Part shown: in pieces, positions 58,114-64,000 of the stretch
Position numbering within the stretch: the stretch's first letter is position 1
Layout: each line of letters starts with the position of its first letter
From: Voacanga thouarsii
Taxonomy: Eukaryota > Streptophyta > Magnoliopsida > Gentianales > Apocynaceae
Assembly: GCA_026120185.1 (NCBI GenBank)
Contig: JANUWF010002021.1
Span: forward strand, 743,001 to 807,000
Direction of reading: 5' to 3'
DNA: 64,000 nucleotides
Made by a program: the position numbers and the translations under genes
Notes under the pieces: generated by a model
Databases searched by the model: none
What the model was told of the DNA's origin: nothing
The model's input: the letters and a program-made list of their open reading frames with translations, nothing else

Positions 58114-58633
58114 AGTAGTATTAGAGTCTAGGTTTAGGCAACATATATAATTTTTAGATTTATTTCTTTAAGAATTAAAATATTTTACTAACCTAAGTTG
58201 TTCATGTATGATGTAAAAAATAGCAAGGAAGCCAATAGCCCCAGGAATTGGATGGCACTAACTAATCCCAATCTAACCACTAATTTGCCATCTTCTGACT
58301 TAGAATCTAAACCTGAGCAATTAATGGATGACAGTAGTTATGACGAGGTTCAAAAAATAGAACCACCTTTTGCCCCACCTGCACCTATAATTGACTTAGT
58401 GCTTGATAGTAAAAATGAGGTAGAAATCATAGAACCCACCCCAAACCCACCGATTCAAGAGATTAATCGATTTACAGATAATAATGACCTAAGGGAATTA
58501 GATTGTGAATCCCCGCCAAGGTAATTTGAGGTTGGGAGGGGGGGGTTAAGAAGTCCTAGAAAGGAGCTATGAATAAGGGTTTTATTGATGGGGTAGGGAT
58601 AGAGATCACTAGGAACACTGGGGTGGCTATATG
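58114..58633 (+). other. Primer-binding site and leader of a Tekay-like element, with acidic ORF
   Basis: Right after the LTR, TAGTATTAGAGTCTAGGTTT (from 58117) is a mutated initiator-Met tRNA primer-binding site. The 108-codon ORF at 58198-58524 is acidic and Pro-rich (EVQKIEPPFAPPAP, EVEIIEPTPNPP) and free of stops. No gag motif is seen in it. An acidic, broken peptide occupies the same place in the leader of the chromovirus (42880-43140). A G-run lies at about 58537-58545. The element is cut at 58634 by a copia LTR. Confidence 0.55.
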
Positions 58634-60397
58634 TGTTTGGAATATATGTCCTTCAAACTATGTATTTGATGTAAATTTGAGGTAATAAATAAATTTCTAT
58701 TCTGAAAAACATTTGTGTTCTTCACTATAATTTGTAGTGTATAGTTTATATTGGAAAAAACCTATTGTGTTTAAGTGATTCATGTAAATGAAAGATTTTT
58801 ACAGTAAGGTATGGAGCATATGTTACTTAATACATAACTATAGTTGTTGACTTATTGATGAGAATGGGAATCTTATCATGACAAAGGTTATTATACTATG
58901 GATTCTAGATGGGAAACGGCTTATCTTTAGCCAGTAAATAGTCCTCTCACTTCATGGTATCATTGAGAAAGGTATTAGTATATTTCTCCTATCTCAATGA
59001 TGGGTGGTGCAATGTAGAGGGATATTTTAGTCACTGCACCTGTAAATCAAAGACATTTCTAAGCAAAATATTACCTTTGGAGCTAATATTTCCTTATAGT
59101 AATATTAGAAATTATTTAAATGCAAAATATAGCTATTTATATAGTAAGGTATTTTGGTCATTTAGTAGCTAAGAACGATATGTCTTTTGATTCTCGAGGT
59201 AGCCCATAAAGCTTAGTGTATTTTGGGCTAAGGATACAGTATTGAATCGAATGGTTTTATTTTATTAGTAAGCCTAATTTATTATTGAGCTAAAATAAAA
59301 TAAAAAGCCTAAGAGAGAATTATGATTAATAGCTTAGCTTATAGGTTAATTAATTATTTAGGGCTCGAGCCCACATTAGATAATGAAAGTTAGCCCATAC
59401 CTAAACTAAAAAAGTCTTGAGGGGAAAACCTGGTTCATTTAGGTTATTTAATTATTTATTTTTGGCTTGTTCAAGTCCAAGATTAAATAAATAATTATTG
59501 TTCGAACCCAATAGCTCGAACCAGAATCTAAGAAGCAGGCCCTAGCCTAATAGGGCTAGGGCTAGCTAGCTAAGAAGGGCTTGGATGACTAGGGCTTTGA
59601 TTGAGACCTAGCTAACCAGTTTTGTTTGATATAATTTTTTTATATCATTCAAGGGTTTCAGAGATTTTCTAATGTTGTTTTATTTAGGTTATATAAGTAT
59701 TCATTTTACGCTTGTTTTGGTCCTAGATTAAATAAATAATTATTGTTCCAATCCATTAGCTTGGACCAAAATTCAAGGAGCAAGCCGTAGCCGACAAGGG
59801 CTTGGGCTAGCCAGCCAAGAAGGGCTTGGATGACTAGGGCTTTGATTGAGAACTAGCTGTCCAATTTTGTTTGATATAAATAATATTTGTATCATTCAGG
59901 GGTTTCATAGATTTTCTAACATTATTTCAGTTAATAGAAAACCCTAATCTCCTTGTTCTTCTTGGTGGTCGTTTCTCTCCTATCTCTGACATCTCTCTCT
60001 CCTTCCACCATTGGAAAGGTTGAAGCTTTCTAGAGTAGATAGTTGCTAATTGGTTTCTAGTCAATATAATTAAGAAGAGAGGTGTTCTTGATTCTGTTTT
60101 GTAGCAGAGTGTTAACAGCCAGCTAGTATTAGGTAGGGCCATACTCTGTAAGACCGAAATGTTGGAGCTGATATGATATAGTAGAAGATTGGCTGGAGTC
60201 TTCTTGAGCCGAAGTCTTCAAGAAGAACACTAGAAGTTCAACAATCCGCTGTTCATGGTTATGCCAAAACACTGTTCAATAATCTGCTGTTCGAACATAA
60301 ACTAAGCTCTCCATGGTTAAACCAAAGAAAAAAAGTAAAATATTTAGAGACTTCCACTGTGTTATTTTTACTTTGATTTCTTACCAAGATCCTTTCA
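58634..60397 (+). repeat. Copia 5' LTR
   Basis: About 1.76 kb from TGTTTGGAATATATG to CCTTTCA, directly followed by a copia primer-binding site. It contains a 245-bp tandem duplication. It is a different copia family from Copia-B. The left boundary is uncertain by two bases. Confidence 0.8.
59438..59927 (+). repeat. 245-bp tandem duplication in the copia LTR
   Basis: Unit 1 begins at 59438 and unit 2 at 59683, both with TTTAGGTTAT. They share GATTAAATAAATAATTATTG, the GGGCTTGGATGACTAGGGC block and the ending ATTTTCTAA. The units have diverged by point changes, so the duplication is old. Confidence 0.9.
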
Positions 60398-60399
60398 GG

Positions 60400-60415
60400 T
60401 GGTATCAGAGTATGG
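60400..60415 (+). promoter_or_regulatory. Primer-binding site of the copia element
   Basis: TGGTATCAGAGTATGG begins 2 nt after the LTR. The first 11 bases match the initiator-Met tRNA primer-binding site exactly. Confidence 0.92.
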
Positions 60416-61598
60416 TTTTTGCAAAACCTAAGAGCATGTTTAGGTTAATAAAAACTAAAAATATTTAATATTTTTACTATCTTTGTAATCCCTCGTTGTT
60501 ATGATATAGGTAGGTTTTGTGTACGCTTTATGAATGGAGGCATAGGCATATATGTACTATTATATTTTCTTTTGTAGATCTCATGTAAGCCTAAGTTTCA
60601 AAGCGTAGGCATTTGTAATTTGAGGTTAGATTCAATTTTTTAAATTAGGTGATCTTTGGAGTGCCTGGAGATTAATCTACATCCCAAAGGAAAAGCTGTT
60701 TGTGGAGCATCAGAAGAGAGCTAGCATCAGTTGCTGCAATGGAGCTAGTGCCAGGTGACATCGAAAAAGCTATTCATAAGGTAACAGAAGTGAGCTCGTT
60801 CCGGTCTCACCCAGTGAGCTGGTGTCGGGTGTTGTCTGAATATGACAGAATAGTTACAAAGAAAAGTCGACACTGGATTATGCTATAGAGCTAGCATCGG
60901 ATGTATTCTGGATGCCGTTTTGGTTGAAATTCTTTGTTTTCTTTCCTTTTGGGGCCCCATATAACACTTGAAGGATTGCGGGAAAAAAATTTACAACAAA
61001 AAAATGTAATTAAAAAAATTTTCCTAGCAAAGTCTAGGAGAACTTACTTTTAGGCTGCTTAGACTGATGGAATACTTTAATTTGTTACGATCACTTGTTC
61101 GGCAAGAATCTCAGCCAAGCATTGACTGCTTTACATCAAACACATGCACCAAGATTGCTAGCTTTCAATTCTTCAAAGTATTCTCGAACCTTTTATGGAC
61201 AATCTGCCGATGAAAGTAGAACTAGGATGAAGAATATTAATTGGAAGAATATGGGATGAGCTATCTCTGAAGGAAAAGAACAAAAAAGAATGGCAGTTCT
61301 CCAAGAAGATGTTTCTAAAAATATTTTTCCTTTCCTACATGAATAAGAAAAATATGCATGCAATCACATACCCTGAAAGAATGAGAGCTTCCTAATTCTT
61401 ATTCACACAAACCACCATCTCCTTTTTGTTTTTGTTTCCATTTCCTTTTTCCTTATTTTTGTGTGGTGGCTCCTAGGGTTTCCCAAACCCTTTGCTGTCT
61501 CACTTAAAACCTAGCAGGCCATGGTTTACACAATCAGCCCAAGACTAATTTAATAGCTCTTTTATTAATTAATTGATTGTTTGTGTGGTTTATGCTAG
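60416..61598 (+). other. Leader after the copia primer-binding site and unassigned sequence
   Basis: No gag is recognisable. A 62-codon ORF (60700-60888) has no known motif and is probably chance. Between 60705 and 60900 the words GAGCTAGCATC, GAGCTAGTGCC and GAGCTGGTGTCGG recur. From about 61030 to 61598 the sequence looks like an inverted LTR piece (GTGTGGTGGCTCCTAGGG, A- and T-rich runs), but I could not match it to another copy in the window. Confidence 0.4.
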
Positions 61599-63160
61599 TG
61601 CTATGTTTTAGAAAATAGATCCAACGCTTAACCAATTTTTTTTTAAATACAAATTTAACTCACATACAAAAAAATTAGGCAAGTATACTCATCATATAGT
61701 ATAGAGTATAGTTGGTAAGTATCGAAACCCTCAAGAATAGGATCAGTTACTCTTACTTCCACCTAAATTTTATTGTTCAATAAACCAAAACAAGAAGTAA
61801 AACAATTAATTACTATTGTTAAGGATAAGAGAATACCACACAAATTCATCAACCCTCTCAAGGTAAAGACTAAAAGATCACAAGGTAAGATTCAAGATAG
61901 GAAAGAAGATTGACCGTGTAATTAAACAAGAATTCCCCCCAAGAATACTCAAATAATAAACATCATTCAATCAATTAATATTAAATCCAAGCATTAGCAG
62001 GATTTCCAAAATAAAGTAAAAAATCCACTCTCCCTCAAGTAATGAATCTCTACCCTATGAACCCACAGATATCTCTATCATACAAATCAAACCCAATGAT
62101 GCATAAAATTAAGAAAATCTAATTACAAGCCAAAGAGCCCCAAAATCCCTATCTCTAGATGACCCCAAAACCTCATCAATCACCAAATTCTAGATCTCCC
62201 AAATCCTTTCTCAAGTTCATCAAGGGAAAACAAATCTATTGAATTAACATAAATAGGAACCTATCTCATGCATTATTTCTCAAGTTCAACATAAGAGAAT
62301 TACCTAATCAACTAATTTAATTAATCATACCCAAGTGATAAAATTGCTCAAAATAATATTAATTAATCAAATAAACATCCAATACAAGAATAAATTAAGG
62401 TACAACTCATTAATTACAAATCAAACCTAATAAATCTAACAACCACAAAATCAAATCACAGAGGGGGAAAGGGAAAACTCATAGACAAGGTTTTTCTTAT
62501 ACTTTGCAATCATCTTTTGGAGTTGCTCCTTCCTTATCAAATATTTCCTTGATTTTCTCTTTTCTTTCCTGTGTTTCAAGGGGTTTCACAGATGGTTTTC
62601 GTGTGTGACTCTCCCTTAGACTCTCAAAAAATGGGGTATTTATAGGTTCTTCTTCGAATCCTTAAAATTCTGCAGAACAATGGGTAATTTGCGATGCTGC
62701 ATGGCACCGTGGAATGTAGCCTGCACGGCGCCGTATATGCCTTGATTGTCTAATTTTAGCTTTAAAAGGAATTATGGATTAACTATTGCCATATGCTGGA
62801 ATAATGCATCATGACAATAATTGGCATGGCACCGTGGAGCTCCAGATGTTCTACATTTTTTACATCCTGATGACATATGGCGATGTACAAGGTTATTGGC
62901 ACGGTGCCGTTGACTCCCAGAATGTTGACTTTTGATATTCTGAAGCTACATGGTGGTGTATAGAACAAGTGGCATAGCATTGTAGCTTTTCAGCTTAGCT
63001 CTTTTTAGTCTTTTTCTTCTTGAATCCTTATTTAATCTCATCATTTTCATCATACATAGAACAAGAAGAAAATAAGGAATTAAGTATCAATCTAGAATGC
63101 ATTTCTCCACAATTTAAACACAAATAATATATAAAATATGTGTACAATAAACATTCATCA
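61599..63160 (-). repeat. Athila-type 3' LTR (Athila-3)
   Basis: 1,562 bp. On the minus strand it runs from TGATGAATG (63160) to ACATAGCA (61599). The end near 61640-61740 has the same plan as other Athila-type LTRs (GGTTTCGATACTTACC region). Its U3 (62690-62990) carries GGCACCGTG, GGCGCCG and GGCACGGTGCC words. The left end is the end of the whole element. Confidence 0.75.
62690..62990 (-). repeat. GC-rich GGCACC/GGCGCC array in Athila-3 U3
   Basis: GGCACCGTG at 62703 faces CACGGCGCC at 62724 as an inverted pair. A further GGCACCGTGG lies near 62828 and a palindromic GGCACGGTGCC near 62899. GGCGCCGT (62727-62734) repeats the first part of the tRNA-Asp primer-binding site. Confidence 0.65.
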
Positions 63161-63439
63161 CTCCTCTATACTTAAACTTTTACTTGTCCTCAAGCAAAAT
63201 ATCAAAATTAAAAGCACTTCAAGCAAAAAACATAAGAATCGAGAGTAGATTTTTGGAACAATAATTGTTAATAGAAAAGATATTCATTTTCTATTAAGAT
63301 GAGAATTTAGTTCAAGATCATTCAACTAGGCTAAACTTGTGTAAAGATTTGTATTTGAGTAGATAAAATTAGAGCCATTAAAGTTGGATTAAACAAGTAG
63401 ATATCTATTCAACAAGTGTCATCCCATTGTTATGATTAT
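63161..63439 (-). other. Polypurine tract and 3' untranslated region of Athila-3
   Basis: On the minus strand, TTGCTTGAGGACAAGTAAAA followed by a purine-rich stretch precedes the LTR, the same signature as before the 3' LTR of Athila-1. The rest up to 63439 is non-coding. It is then cut by another LTR. Confidence 0.7.
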
Positions 63440-64000
63440 TGGAACACCCCGCTACCTATGTATCCAAAAAGGGCAGGGATGTCACACCGTCCATAGGACC
63501 AGGGGTCTATAATGAGGTACAATAGAAAAGTGCTAGCAAAAGAAATGGAACAATCTTATTACAACTGAATTAAAACTTATATAAGTCTGAAAAAAAAATA
63601 ACTATCTCTCAAAAGAAATACAGAAGTAGAATCAAACAAGCTTCAGTCTCTAAGACATCCAACCTGCTCAGAAATAGTTCTCCCCTGAAAACATAATACA
63701 AACAGTATGACGTTGACATCTCAATAAGTCGGTGTGTGCACGTGACACTTTAAATATTTCATATATGTAGGTTTAACAATAATCATAAAATATGTTTGCT
63801 AGTCAATTTCATTATTAATCAGTCATTGAGTGGTACTACATAAAGCACTTCCTAAATAATTTTCAGAAAACCAACCACTCATCAATACAACAGAATTATA
63901 AAGGGATAAAATGATTTGATGATAAGAATGTCCATATCATGAATTACATCATAATAGCTTCCCAGTGTACCCGTTCACCACTGGGCAGTAAGAGATCTAC
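63440..64000 (-). mobile_element. Tekay-like LTR, 3' end only, running off the window
   Basis: TGGAACACCCC at 63440 followed by GCTACCTATG, GGGATGTCACACCGTCC and GGGGTCTATAATGAGG matches the inverted ends of copies B and C (8746, 48335) with many differences. It is a third, more divergent LTR family of this type. The rest lies beyond 64000. Confidence 0.75.

Noticed and set aside
60700..60888. 62-codon ORF in the copia leader
   Set aside because: No gag motif, no homologue in the window, and length within chance expectation.

Overview
This window looks like repeat-rich nuclear DNA of a flowering plant, probably a eudicot. It is AT-rich and I found no intact host gene. Almost every base can be placed in nested LTR retrotransposons of three groups: Ty3/gypsy Tekay-like chromoviruses, Ty3/gypsy Athila-like elements and Ty1/copia. 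One Helitron is also present. The species cannot be named from the sequence.

Left block (1-25968). An Athila-like element on the minus strand (Athila-2, 20738-25968) had its 3' LTR split by a Tekay-like LTR (copy D, 3942-7638, with its last six bases at 20732-20737). Copy D was then hit by a second Tekay-like LTR family (copy A, 1-3941) and, six bases before its end, by a forward Athila-like element (Athila-1, 7639-20726). The 5' LTR of Athila-1 was in turn split by copy B (8746-13038). The order of insertions is fixed by target-site duplications and by an uninterrupted copy of the same site in the 3' LTR of Athila-1. Athila-1 has a broken gag and a second broken ORF of unknown role, but no pol.

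Middle block (25969-41623). A forward copia fragment (gag to integrase) meets a minus-strand copia element (Copia-B) head-on near 27925. Copia-B runs from there to 56195. It has been split by a solo copia LTR (28710-30445), a solo Tekay LTR (30451-34343), an Athila-type LTR (34974-36546) and a Helitron (37434-40059). The Helitron has textbook ends and carries a pseudogenised piece of a PP7-type Ser/Thr phosphatase gene.

Right block (41624-64000). A near-complete but degenerate Tekay chromovirus (41624-55622, perfect 5-bp duplication GTTTA) sits inside the 5' LTR of Copia-B. Its own 3' LTR carries copy C of the first LTR family. Beyond 56195 come a Tekay-like LTR with primer-binding site and leader (to 58633), a copia LTR with primer-binding site (58634-60397), an Athila-type 3' LTR (61599-63160) and the start of another Tekay-like LTR (63440-64000).

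All coding regions seen are broken by stops or frameshifts. Element and family names (Athila-1, Copia-B, family 1 and so on) are working labels for this window only. Assignments rest on motifs, terminal sequences, primer-binding sites and comparison between copies by eye; no database search was possible.
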